Positions 1-5,194 are shown, counted from the first letter of the stretch. The stretch: 5,194 nt of DNA from Abditibacteriota bacterium (GCA_017959625.1 JAGDAG010000253.1:1-5194), one strand, 5' to 3'. Numbers and translations are program-made. Notes: generated by a model not told the origin, from the letters alone.

Positions 1-405
1 CAGGGCCAGCCTTATAAAACGCAGCATGAGCCGGGGGGTTATCTCCATCAGCTGGTCCCTGTCCATAAGGATGATGCCTTCCCCGGCCTTGAGCAGGGCT
101 GCCTCCCGCACGTTGAGAAAAGCGGTCATTTTTATGATGTGCTCCACCACCCGCGGCTCCAGGGCGTCCTGGGGTATGGAATCCAGGACGCCGCGGAAAT
201 TCACTATGTTTATCCTCACCATTACCAGCACTATCAGCGCCGGAGCGGCAAGGGCCATGACGAGCTTCAGAAAAACCGGGCCGCCGTGAAGCACGTAAAC
301 GTAGCGGTACGCGTAAACGAGGGCGGCAAGGGCCAGCAGCTCAAAAACGTATTCCCACAAAAACAGCCGCTTGAGATGCAGGTCGAAATCAGTTGTCTTC
401 CTCAA
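1..405 (-). CDS. Unrecognised membrane protein, N-terminal 135 residues (runs off the window)
   Basis: An open frame runs from 405 to the window edge with no stop. I do not recognise the family. Two hydrophobic segments are visible, at about residues 20-40 and 45-64, separated by a short loop containing LHGGP. A soluble region then begins around residue 65 with RINIVNF and continues with charged and hydrophobic stretches (VVEHIIKMTAFL, GEGIILMDRDQL). This looks like a two-helix N-terminal anchor followed by a cytoplasmic domain. The start is inferred to be TTG at 405-403, because AAGGAGG lies six bases upstream and the first in-frame ATG would come only at residue 50, inside the second helix. 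The gene overlaps the end of murI by 17 bases in another frame, so translational coupling is likely. A cell-envelope role is inferred from the operon only. Confidence 0.72.
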   Translation of the reverse strand, partial: MRKTTDFDLHLKRLFLWEYVFELLALAALVYAYRYVYVLHGGPVFLKLVMALAAPALIVLVMVRINIVNFRGVLDSIPQDALEPRVVEHIIKMTAFLNVREAALLKAGEGIILMDRDQLMEITPRLMLRFIRLAL

Positions 406-1165
406 GTCTGCCCTCCTTCCACACAAGCCTGCGGGCTTTTATACCGGGCACGAACAGAGAGGCCGTTTTTTCAAACTGCTCCCTGTCTCCCGTGGTATAG
501 GCTTCCAGCCTGCCGCCGCCCTCCGCTCCGATCTCAAGCAGCCTTCTCGCCGCTTCTTCCGCGGGGTCCGCTATGCGGCTTTTGGGCAGGAATTCCCTTA
601 TGGCTTCCAGCATAAGGGGATAGTGGGTGCAGCCCAGGATCACGGTATCCGCTCCCGCTACCTTTTGGCAATGCCGCCGGCACGCCTCGCGGCAGAAGGC
701 GGTGCCCAGCAGGTTGCCCTCCACTATGGGGACGAATTCGGGGCACGCCTCCTGCGCCACGGCCCCCCGGAAGCCCGCGGCGGAGAGGGCGGCGGGATAG
801 GCTCCGCTTTTTACGGTGCCTTCGGTGGCAAGGACGCCCACGCTGCCGCTGCCGCCGCAAAGGGCGGCGCCGCATTCTATCATGGATATCACCGGCATCC
901 CGGGATAGGTCTCCAGCAGATACCCGCAGGCCACCGCCGAGGACACGTTGCAGGCGATGACCAGAGCGTCTATGTCTTTGCCCGCAAGAAAAGCGCTTAT
1001 CCCCCGGGAATATTCCAGTATCTCGGAAAAGGGCTTTTCACCGTAGGGCACGTGGCAGGTGTCTCCGGTATAAACCATATCCGCGCCGGGCAGGGCCCGG
1101 CGTATGGCGCGGACCACGGAAAGCCCTCCCACTCCCGAATCGTATAAACCTATTTTTTTTATCAT
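389..1165 (-). CDS. murI: Glutamate racemase
   Basis: This cytoplasmic, cofactor-independent enzyme interconverts L- and D-glutamate, supplying the D-glutamate that MurD adds to the peptidoglycan stem peptide. Counting from ATG at 1165, the protein has 258 residues, normal for the family. The diagnostic blocks are present in order: GLYDSGVGG at 6-14 with the conserved Asp9-Ser10, PYGEK at 40-44, ACN at 71-73 with the first catalytic Cys72, ATEGTVKSGAY at 113-123, CPEFVPIVE at 141-149, and LGCTHYPL at 177-184 with the second catalytic Cys179 and His181. The block after Cys72 reads NVSSA, where NTASA is more usual, a mild variation. An in-frame ATG two codons earlier (1171) is less likely, because the ribosome site would then overlap or touch it. 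The gene follows the GerMN gene by nine bases, and its last codons overlap the next gene. Confidence 0.96.
   Translation of the reverse strand: MIKKIGLYDSGVGGLSVVRAIRRALPGADMVYTGDTCHVPYGEKPFSEILEYSRGISAFLAGKDIDALVIACNVSSAVACGYLLETYPGMPVISMIECGAALCGGSGSVGVLATEGTVKSGAYPAALSAAGFRGAVAQEACPEFVPIVEGNLLGTAFCREACRRHCQKVAGADTVILGCTHYPLMLEAIREFLPKSRIADPAEEAARRLLEIGAEGGGRLEAYTTGDREQFEKTASLFVPGIKARRLVWKEGRLEEDN
412..418 (-). promoter_or_regulatory. Strong ribosome binding site that sets a TTG start
   Basis: The minus strand reads AAGGAGG, then six bases (GCAGAC), then TTG at 405-403. This near-consensus Shine-Dalgarno site lies inside the last codons of murI. It is the main reason for choosing the TTG start of the downstream membrane protein. 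Confidence 0.75.
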
Positions 1166-1170
1166 CTGCA

Positions 1171-1175
1171 TCCTT
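1171..1175 (-). promoter_or_regulatory. Ribosome binding site choosing the second murI ATG
   Basis: The minus strand reads TAAAGGATGCAGATG, where TAA is the stop of the upstream gene. AAGGA lies five bases before the ATG at 1165 but overlaps the ATG at 1171. The spacing therefore favours the 1165 start, giving an N-terminus of MIKKIGLYDSG. Confidence 0.6.
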
Positions 1176-1765
1176 TACTGCATATCCGGGCCGAAGGGCT
1201 CCGAGAAATCAAGATGTCCTCCCAGAGTCTCTATCTTTGACCCCTGCACCAGAAGCTGCACCGTTTTTACGCTGCTGTCGTTGGCCGCCGCGGTGCAAGC
1301 CAGGGAATTGGCCAGCTGGGCTTCCTCCAGGGTGCTTCCGGAAAACTTTTTTATATCTTCGGAAAAATCCACGAAAGCGACTCCGCCCTTTACCCGGACC
1401 CTGCCCACCAGCCGGGTCCCTTCGGGCAGGACTCCGTCCTTCACCAGCTTTTCCGTCAGCAGCTCCATGCTGCGGGTGAGCTTGTCGGTAAGCAGATCCC
1501 CCGCCGGGACGCTTTCCGCCTTTTTCACGGCGTTTTCACCCTGCTTTTCGTCCGGAACGTAAAGGTCTATGTTTTTCCCCGACCCGGGCACGGAGCCTTC
1601 CTTTTCCGTAACGGGCGGGATGGACGGTTTCAGCCCCTCCGACCTGAGAGGAGTGATCTCCGCCGAATATTTCCGCCCGAAGGCGTTTCCGGCAAAATAG
1701 GCTCCGACCACGAGACCGGCGCCTATGACAAAAAGGATTAAACAACCCAGAAATCTGTTTTTCAT
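1175..1765 (-). CDS. Membrane-anchored GerMN-domain protein
   Basis: The 196-residue protein has one N-terminal hydrophobic segment at about residues 8-28 with basic residues before it, so it is probably a signal anchor with the rest outside the membrane. A polar linker follows (about 30-63), then a GerMN domain from about 64 to 191. The domain shows IDLYVPD at 66-72, LPEGTRLVGRVRVKGGVAFVDF around 113-134, and LGGHLDFSEPF at 181-191, the usual closing block. The domain is named from the spore germination protein GerM but occurs widely in envelope proteins of non-spore-forming bacteria, often near cell-wall genes. Its biochemical role is not settled, so I do not assign sporulation. A cysteine at residue 8 precedes the hydrophobic core and does not make a normal lipobox. 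It is the first gene of the unit with murI, nine bases upstream of it. No strong Shine-Dalgarno site is visible before the ATG. Confidence 0.85.
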   Translation of the reverse strand: MKNRFLGCLILFVIGAGLVVGAYFAGNAFGRKYSAEITPLRSEGLKPSIPPVTEKEGSVPGSGKNIDLYVPDEKQGENAVKKAESVPAGDLLTDKLTRSMELLTEKLVKDGVLPEGTRLVGRVRVKGGVAFVDFSEDIKKFSGSTLEEAQLANSLACTAAANDSSVKTVQLLVQGSKIETLGGHLDFSEPFGPDMQ

Positions 1766-1802
1766 AATAGTTGTCCGCGCAAATAAACATTATTCATATT
1801 TT

Positions 1803-1830
1803 ATTATAGCATTTTTCGCAGCATTCTTAA
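1803..1830 (-). promoter_or_regulatory. Predicted sigma-70-type promoter of the GerMN-murI operon
   Basis: On the minus strand, TTAAGA (1830-1825, four of six matches to TTGACA) is followed after 16 bases by a perfect TATAAT (1808-1803). TG lies one base before the -10 box (TGCTATAAT), an extended -10. Transcription would start near 1796, giving a leader of about 30 bases before the ATG at 1765. It lies just after the terminator of the previous gene, as expected for a new transcription unit. Confidence 0.7.
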
Positions 1831-1869
1831 AGCGCGGCGGACGCCGGGGAAGAGGGGGCCTGCGGGGAC

Positions 1870-1908
1870 AAAAAAATACCGGCAGGACGCGCCTGCGCCC
1901 TGCCGGTA
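1870..1908 (-). terminator. Rho-independent terminator after the 352-aa exported protein gene
   Basis: A perfect 10-bp stem (TACCGGCAGG at 1877-1886 with CCTGCCGGTA at 1899-1908) encloses 12 bases that can add three more pairs. On the minus strand the stem is followed at once by seven T (1876-1870). It begins 21 bases after the stop at 1930. There is no T run on the other side, so it acts on the minus strand only. Confidence 0.92.
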
Positions 1909-1929
1909 CGCTCCGTTTGCCAAAAGCCT

Positions 1930-2988
1930 TTAAGGGCCGGTTTGCGTCTTTATTTCTTCGGGAGGCTCCGAAGGGGCGTAATCCACCTTCAGTATATCGA
2001 AGTTTTTGCCGAGTTTTTCAAACATGGCCTCTCTGGTTCTTGCTCCCAGCCTCTTGTAATCGCCCTCGCCGAACTCTTCCGGCCCATAGGCCACCCGCGC
2101 GGACGCCTTTTTTGAAACAGCCTTGTTGTCCGATACCGAAAAGACTATCTTCTTTTCCCCCGGCCTTAACACGGCGTCGAGGCCGTGTTCATAAACGGGG
2201 GGCTTTGCGGAGACGACAGGCTTGTCGTCCGGGTAGCTCAGGGTGTTGGTATAGTCTTCGCCGCGGCCGTTTTTCCAAATCAGCGAAGCGGCAACGGAGC
2301 CGTTTTCGCCGGGGGCCGTTTTTATATCATACGCCGCCCCGGAGGAATTGGCTATCCTGACGACGTCGGGGGCAACGAACTCCGCATCGATGACCCGCCC
2401 CGAGTTGGGGGAAGAGACCCGCCTGAAGGTGTAGATACTCTTTTTCTTCACCACGGGCTCCGGCCCGCCGTCGTTAATTTCCGCATAAACTATATCGGTA
2501 TCGTCCGCTATCAGGAGCCTGGTCGTATCGCCCTTCGCAAGCATATCCAGTACGGGCAGGGCGGCCGTGGGGGCCTCCGGTAAAACGGGCTTTTCGTAGG
2601 TCATAAGGATCTTCTGGTTCCAGTCTGTGGAAACGCCCCATTCCTTATGAAAGGTGTAAACTATAACGTTATCCCTTTTTTCGGCAAAAACCGAATAATC
2701 CATTATGCCTATGCCCGGGCAGTGCCCGCTCCAGAAGCCTATGCCTTCGTTAGGCTTTATGGCTTCTGCCTCGGCCCGGGCCGCCGCGATAAGTTCTTTT
2801 TCTTTGTCGTTTTCCTTATCCGCCCTGCCTGCGAAGAAGCCCCGGATACCGTGTTTGGCCTCCGCGGCAGGCGCCGAAGGCGTTCCGGCAGTCTCCGAAG
2901 GCCTGTTGGCGTTCGCGTACGCAAAAAACGCCAGGCCAAAAACAGCGGCCGCCAGCGCCGCCGCAATGATCAGTTTTTTCATTTTCAT
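1930..2988 (-). CDS. Exported protein of unknown function, 352 aa
   Basis: I do not recognise a family. Residues 1-27 form a signal peptide: basic start MKMKK, an alanine-rich hydrophobic core, and a plausible cleavage site after YANA. A low-complexity Ser/Ala/Pro/Thr linker (about 30-45) follows, then a charged helix (about 54-78) rich in Glu, Lys and Ala. The remainder is a mixed, beta-looking region with many short aromatic and valine strands, for example NVIVYTFHKEWGV at 107-119 and KKIVFSVSD at 279-287. There is one cysteine (residue 90, GHCPGIG) and no visible membrane segment after the signal. The product is probably periplasmic or secreted. GGAG lies ten bases before the ATG at 2988; a second in-frame ATG at 2982 is possible but has worse spacing. 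The gene is monocistronic: a predicted promoter lies upstream and a strong terminator follows. Confidence 0.85.
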   Translation of the reverse strand: MKMKKLIIAAALAAAVFGLAFFAYANANRPSETAGTPSAPAAEAKHGIRGFFAGRADKENDKEKELIAAARAEAEAIKPNEGIGFWSGHCPGIGIMDYSVFAEKRDNVIVYTFHKEWGVSTDWNQKILMTYEKPVLPEAPTAALPVLDMLAKGDTTRLLIADDTDIVYAEINDGGPEPVVKKKSIYTFRRVSSPNSGRVIDAEFVAPDVVRIANSSGAAYDIKTAPGENGSVAASLIWKNGRGEDYTNTLSYPDDKPVVSAKPPVYEHGLDAVLRPGEKKIVFSVSDNKAVSKKASARVAYGPEEFGEGDYKRLGARTREAMFEKLGKNFDILKVDYAPSEPPEEIKTQTGP

Positions 2989-3056
2989 CGTTTCTCATCT
3001 CCGTATTATACGCGTCCCGTCCCCGGCGCAAACGTACCGGCGGAACGCTTTTTTTT

Positions 3057-3086
3057 ATTATACACCCGCCGGGAGAAAACCGTCAA
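3057..3086 (-). promoter_or_regulatory. Predicted sigma-70-type promoter of the 352-aa protein gene
   Basis: On the minus strand, TTGACG (3086-3081, five of six matches) is followed after 18 bases by a perfect TATAAT (3062-3057). Transcription would start near 3050, at the end of an eight-A run, leaving a leader of about 60 bases before the ATG at 2988. The promoter is about 60 bases outside the left end of the insertion sequence, so the insertion leaves it intact. Confidence 0.65.
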
Positions 3087-3090
3087 CGGT
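3079..3090. repeat. 12-bp dyad ACCGTCAACGGT over the -35 box
   Basis: ACCGT and ACGGT are perfect inverted arms separated by two bases. The -35 hexamer of the predicted promoter (3086-3081) lies wholly inside the dyad. The position suits a repressor operator, but no second copy and no regulator gene are visible here, so that role is inference. Confidence 0.4.
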
Positions 3091-3120
3091 CCAAAATATA
3101 AAACGCTGGTTTTTTAAAAA

Positions 3121-3132
3121 TTCGGCGCCGAA
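3121..3132. repeat. Perfect 12-bp palindrome TTCGGCGCCGAA beside the insertion sequence
   Basis: This is self-complementary with no spacer, 15 bases outside the left inverted repeat of the insertion sequence. On the minus strand it is followed by TTTTT, which gives it a weak terminator-like look, but the hairpin could have only about four pairs around a four-base loop. Its role is unknown. Confidence 0.4.
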
Positions 3133-3146
3133 AGTGATTTGTCAAA

Positions 3147-4112
3147 CTAAGTGCAACAGTTTTGGATTTCGAGGTCCCACAGAAACTGAGCAGAACGATA
3201 TTTAAGAACCTTACGAGGCCTGGCGTTGATAAGCGCCAGGTTTCGTTGTAGCGTAGCCGGCGCGACACGGGAAAGATTGCGCCCTTTAGGGTAAAATTCC
3301 CTAAGCAAGCCATTGCTGTTTTCATTGGATCCCTTTTGCCAGGCACAATATGGATCGGCAAAATAAACGTCACAGTTGAGCCGTTTTTCGATACTATCCC
3401 AGCTGGCAAACTCCGACCCCCTGTCGCAAGTAATGGACTTCACCAATTGCGGCGGAAACTGGGACAGCATCTCTACAATTGCATTTTCAACAGTGGTTGC
3501 CTTTTTGTTCGGCAGCTTTGCGGCCATGTAAAAGCGTGTCTTTCTTTCGGCAAGTGTGACAAAACATGCCTTGCTTTTGCCCGAACCGCTTAAGATCGTG
3601 TCTGCTTCCCAGTGCCCGGCAACATCTCTCTTGTAGACACTTTTATCCCGTTTCCGAATAGATTTTCCTTTGTTGTATTTACCGCGGGTTTCTTTGGTTC
3701 CATGATTCTTCCCCTTGCGGCGCAGTACCTTCAGGTTTCCCTTAACCAGATACTTATCATAGATCCAACGATAGATCGTCCGCCAACTCGGCATTGTCAG
3801 CTCACAGGGTGTACAGGAAATTTGTTCCGGTGACCATGTCGCTTTCAGCTTCTCGTCAATGTAGGATATAACTTCCTCATTCCAAAACATTCCTCGATGG
3901 CAGTATGAGCGTCGCTGCTTATACTTCCTCTGTGCTGTATACGGATAGTAGGCCGGTTTGAAGAACCTGTGTGTACAGTTTCTGTTTATCTCCCGCGAAA
4001 CCGTACTTACATTTCTTCCGATTAATTTAGCAATTTTTCGGAAACTGAGCCCTTCTAAGTAATATTGCCGTATACAACACCTCTCTTCTATGGTAAGATG
4101 ATTATAGTTCAT
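3147..4112 (-). CDS. IS30-family transposase, intact
   Basis: This DNA-cutting and strand-joining enzyme moves the element; family members work through DDE chemistry, commonly with circular intermediates. The protein has 321 residues. An N-terminal helix-turn-helix of the IS30 type covers about residues 5-45 (LTIEER, LSFRKIAKLIGRNVSTVSREI) and binds the element ends. The integrase-like core spans about 160-312. The catalytic residues are all visible: Asp171 in GHWEADTI, Asp230 in TCDRGSEF and Glu264 in NENSNGLLREFYPKG, with exactly 33 residues between the second and third. The start at 4112 is chosen because GGAGG lies eight bases upstream and MNYNHLTIEER is the usual family N-terminus; an upstream in-frame ATG at 4151 lacks this support. 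A -10-like TAGAAT lies upstream, with no good -35. The stop codon TAG (3149-3147) ends one base outside the inverted repeat. Confidence 0.95.
   Translation of the reverse strand: MNYNHLTIEERCCIRQYYLEGLSFRKIAKLIGRNVSTVSREINRNCTHRFFKPAYYPYTAQRKYKQRRSYCHRGMFWNEEVISYIDEKLKATWSPEQISCTPCELTMPSWRTIYRWIYDKYLVKGNLKVLRRKGKNHGTKETRGKYNKGKSIRKRDKSVYKRDVAGHWEADTILSGSGKSKACFVTLAERKTRFYMAAKLPNKKATTVENAIVEMLSQFPPQLVKSITCDRGSEFASWDSIEKRLNCDVYFADPYCAWQKGSNENSNGLLREFYPKGRNLSRVAPATLQRNLALINARPRKVLKYRSAQFLWDLEIQNCCT
3148..3159 (+). repeat. Left terminal inverted repeat of the IS30-family element
   Basis: TAAGTGCAACAG exactly matches the reverse complement of 4191-4202. It covers the last codons of the transposase; the final stop codon extends one base past it. 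Confidence 0.88.
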
Positions 4113-4190
4113 ACGATTTTCCTCCGTAGTTTTGTTGACTAGCAACTTCATTCTACACGAATTGCGTATGACCTACTACTTACTTTTTAC

Positions 4191-4202
4191 CTGTTGCACT
4201 TA
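4191..4202 (-). repeat. Right terminal inverted repeat of the IS30-family element
   Basis: CTGTTGCACTTA is the exact inverted partner of 3148-3159. It lies 78 bases upstream of the transposase ATG. Beyond it, the flanking sequence runs directly into the terminator of the neighbouring gene. Confidence 0.88.
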
Positions 4203-4220
4203 ATAGTATAATTCACCTAA

Positions 4221-4253
4221 ACACAAAAGGGCTGCAGCCTGAGCTGCTGCCCT
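4221..4253 (-). terminator. Rho-independent terminator after the 289-aa exported protein gene
   Basis: AGGGCTGCAGC (4228-4238) and GCTGCTGCCCT (4243-4253) form an 11-bp stem with one mismatch and a four-base CTGA loop. On the minus strand the stem is followed by TTTTGTGTTT. It starts 16 bases after the stop codon at 4270. The insertion sequence begins only about 20 bases further on, so the element is shielded from upstream read-through. Confidence 0.88.
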
Positions 4254-4269
4254 CTAACCAACCTTATGA

Positions 4270-5139
4270 TTATTTGGAGCTAAGCCCCGCCAGCTGTACG
4301 ACGCTTTCCAGGGCGGCGTTCATGGATATACCGAGGCCGCTGGTCTCGTCGGCAATGTTCACTGCCAGGGAGCACTTCATATCTTCGCTCCGGAGGACGC
4401 CTTTGGTAAGGTTGACGTCCGACACGTCCTTGTCCACGGTTATCCGGGCAGTTCCGTTCATGCCGGACAGAACGTCCCCGGACATCATGGTAGAAGAAGT
4501 GCCCAGCAGCCTGACGGCTTCATCCAGCCCTACTTCCACGGTCCCTGTGCAGACCACCCTGGCTATCCTGTCGCCGTTGAGCTCGTATATGCTCTCAAGG
4601 ATATATACCAGGTCGCAGGCAAAGGGGTTCTTGGCGCTCTTCACGGTGTTGATCTTCCAGCCCTCGCCCACTTTGACGGGCTTGTCGGGATATCCCGCCT
4701 GATTCAGAAACTGGCTCAGGGTGGCTCCGGCAAGCCGGTTTTTCTCTTTGGCAAAGTCCACCTTCTTGCCGTCGGTCTCCATTTCCAGAAGCTTGACGAC
4801 CTTGCCTCTGGGGTCCACCACGCTCTTGACGTAGGACTTGACGGGGGGTATGCCTTCCGCGGCCATCACGGTATAGGCGCAGACAGTGCCGTTGCCGGCC
4901 TTGTCTTTGGCCACGCAGGTCTGTTTGATCTCCCCGGCAAGCCTGATGGCCTGCTGCGGCAGGGGCATGCTCGTTCCGTTGATGGAAACGTCGCCCCCCA
5001 GGAAGGAAGTCTCGGTCTTATACTCCGCAGTCTGCCCCGGCGTGAATATGAGCTTAAGGTCTGCCTGGTCGGGGGCGTCCTGCGCAAAAGCGCAAACCGC
5101 CGCGCAGCACAGCAGAAAAGCGATGAATAACTTTTTCAT
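4270..5139 (-). CDS. Exported protein of unknown function, 289 aa, resembling DUF6263-type proteins
   Basis: Residues 1-19 form a clear signal peptide (MKKLFIAFLL core, predicted cut after AFA before QDAP). The cysteines within it are not placed as a good lipobox, so a soluble secreted or periplasmic product is more likely than a lipoprotein. The mature part begins with LKLIFTPGQTAEYKTE, contains VDPRGKVVKLLEM at 108-120 and PDKPVKVGEGWKI at 151-163, and ends without a membrane segment. This pattern (early 'Y-K' strand, 'D-P-G-K-V' turn, 'P-K-P-V-K-V-G-W' motif) recalls uncharacterised exported beta-rich proteins such as DUF6263. I base this on motif memory only, with no search. GAGG lies nine bases before the ATG. 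No promoter is seen in the 55 bases upstream, so it may be co-transcribed with a gene beyond the edge. Confidence 0.86.
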   Translation of the reverse strand: MKKLFIAFLLCCAAVCAFAQDAPDQADLKLIFTPGQTAEYKTETSFLGGDVSINGTSMPLPQQAIRLAGEIKQTCVAKDKAGNGTVCAYTVMAAEGIPPVKSYVKSVVDPRGKVVKLLEMETDGKKVDFAKEKNRLAGATLSQFLNQAGYPDKPVKVGEGWKINTVKSAKNPFACDLVYILESIYELNGDRIARVVCTGTVEVGLDEAVRLLGTSSTMMSGDVLSGMNGTARITVDKDVSDVNLTKGVLRSEDMKCSLAVNIADETSGLGISMNAALESVVQLAGLSSK

Positions 5140-5162
5140 TTTCCGTTACCTCTCCGCGCCGT

Positions 5163-5194
5163 TTATTTGACGCTGTCCACAGATTTCAGTTCTC
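5163..5194 (-). CDS. Possible C-terminal end of an upstream gene (partial)
   Basis: One minus-strand frame entering at the window edge reads ELKSVDSVK and then TAA at 5165-5163, 23 bases before the next ATG. Nine codons cannot identify a protein or prove that the frame is coding. The spacing and the lack of a promoter before the 289-aa gene make an upstream co-directional gene plausible. Confidence 0.3.
   Translation of the reverse strand, partial: ELKSVDSVK

Larger units (their letters stand above)
3148..4202 (-). mobile_element. IS30-family insertion sequence, complete, about 1.05 kb
   Basis: The element is bounded by perfect 12-bp inverted repeats, TAAGTGCAACAG at 3148-3159 and its complement at 4191-4202. 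It contains a single full-length transposase that fills nearly all of it. The length is normal for the family. Its base composition is clearly more AT-rich than the genes on both sides, which indicates recent arrival from another genome. No 2-3 bp target duplication appears outside the 12-bp repeats. If the outermost TA on each side is itself the duplicated target, the element is 3150-4200 with 10-bp repeats and a 2-bp TA duplication. It lies between the terminator of the 289-aa gene and the promoter of the 352-aa gene, so no coding sequence seems broken. Confidence 0.93.

Noticed and set aside
1..405. Diadenylate cyclase CdaA as the identity of the partial membrane protein
   Set aside because: The YRYVYVLHGGP stretch faintly recalls the CdaA membrane part, but the third helix and the FQPELRRALE-type segment are missing and the rest does not align by eye. 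The catalytic domain would lie outside the window, so the idea cannot be supported.
371..1147. A 258-codon open frame on the plus strand opposite murI
   Set aside because: It is a shadow of a GC-rich gene. Its translation is low-complexity with no recognisable motif, while the opposite frame carries every glutamate racemase motif.
1175..1765. Evidence for a spore-forming organism from the GerMN domain
   Set aside because: GerMN domains occur in many non-spore-forming bacteria, and no other sporulation gene is present.
3005..3010. A second perfect TATAAT just before the 352-aa gene
   Set aside because: Transcription from it would begin at or after the ribosome site at 3002-2999, leaving no usable leader, and the sequence 15-18 bases upstream has no good -35 box.
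2647..3205. Overlapping plus-strand open frames opposite the start of the 352-aa gene and into the insertion sequence
   Set aside because: They cross promoter, leader and insertion-sequence boundaries, have no supporting ribosome site or family likeness, and are antisense to a signal-peptide-bearing gene.
3113..4152. Start of the transposase at the earlier ATG (4151)
   Set aside because: The 13 extra residues have no family counterpart, and the GGAGG site is correctly spaced only for the ATG at 4112.
1..5194. CRISPR array, tRNA, rRNA, toxin-antitoxin pair or defence system
   Set aside because: I found no regularly spaced repeats, no cloverleaf-like sequence and no small paired genes. All intergenic gaps are under 170 bases and are explained by promoters, terminators or insertion-sequence ends.

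Overview
The window is bacterial. All six recognisable genes or gene pieces lie on the minus strand and are closely packed. Each flanking gene has a Shine-Dalgarno site, a signal peptide or a housekeeping function typical of bacteria. The host DNA is GC-rich but uses AUA isoleucine and AGG arginine codons freely. A GerMN-domain protein next to glutamate racemase fits several peptidoglycan-making phyla. I cannot name the phylum from this sequence, and I see nothing archaeal, eukaryotic or phage-like.

Layout, read in the direction of transcription (right to left). A possible last few codons of an upstream gene lie at 5194-5163. Next is an exported 289-aa protein of unknown role (5139-4270), followed by a clear rho-independent terminator (4253-4221). 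A complete IS30-family insertion sequence, about 1.05 kb (4202-3148), sits between that terminator and the promoter region of the next gene. It carries one intact DD(33)E transposase and is visibly more AT-rich than its surroundings. Then comes a second exported protein of unknown role (2988-1930), with its own predicted promoter (3086-3057) and a strong terminator (1908-1870). Last is an operon with a predicted promoter at 1830-1803: a membrane-anchored GerMN-domain protein (1765-1175), glutamate racemase MurI (1165-389), and the first 135 codons of an unrecognised two-helix membrane protein (405 to the window edge). That protein starts at TTG inside the end of murI.

The operon links D-glutamate supply for peptidoglycan with two membrane proteins, so a cell-envelope role for the last gene is a reasonable inference but unproven. 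The two exported proteins have their own transcription units and no recognisable partners here. The insertion sequence appears to have landed harmlessly between genes.

I do not see a convincing undescribed system. The points most worth a second look are the transposase stop codon, which is formed at or outside the tip of the insertion sequence, the unidentified TTG-start membrane protein coupled to murI, and the dyad over the -35 box of the 352-aa gene.
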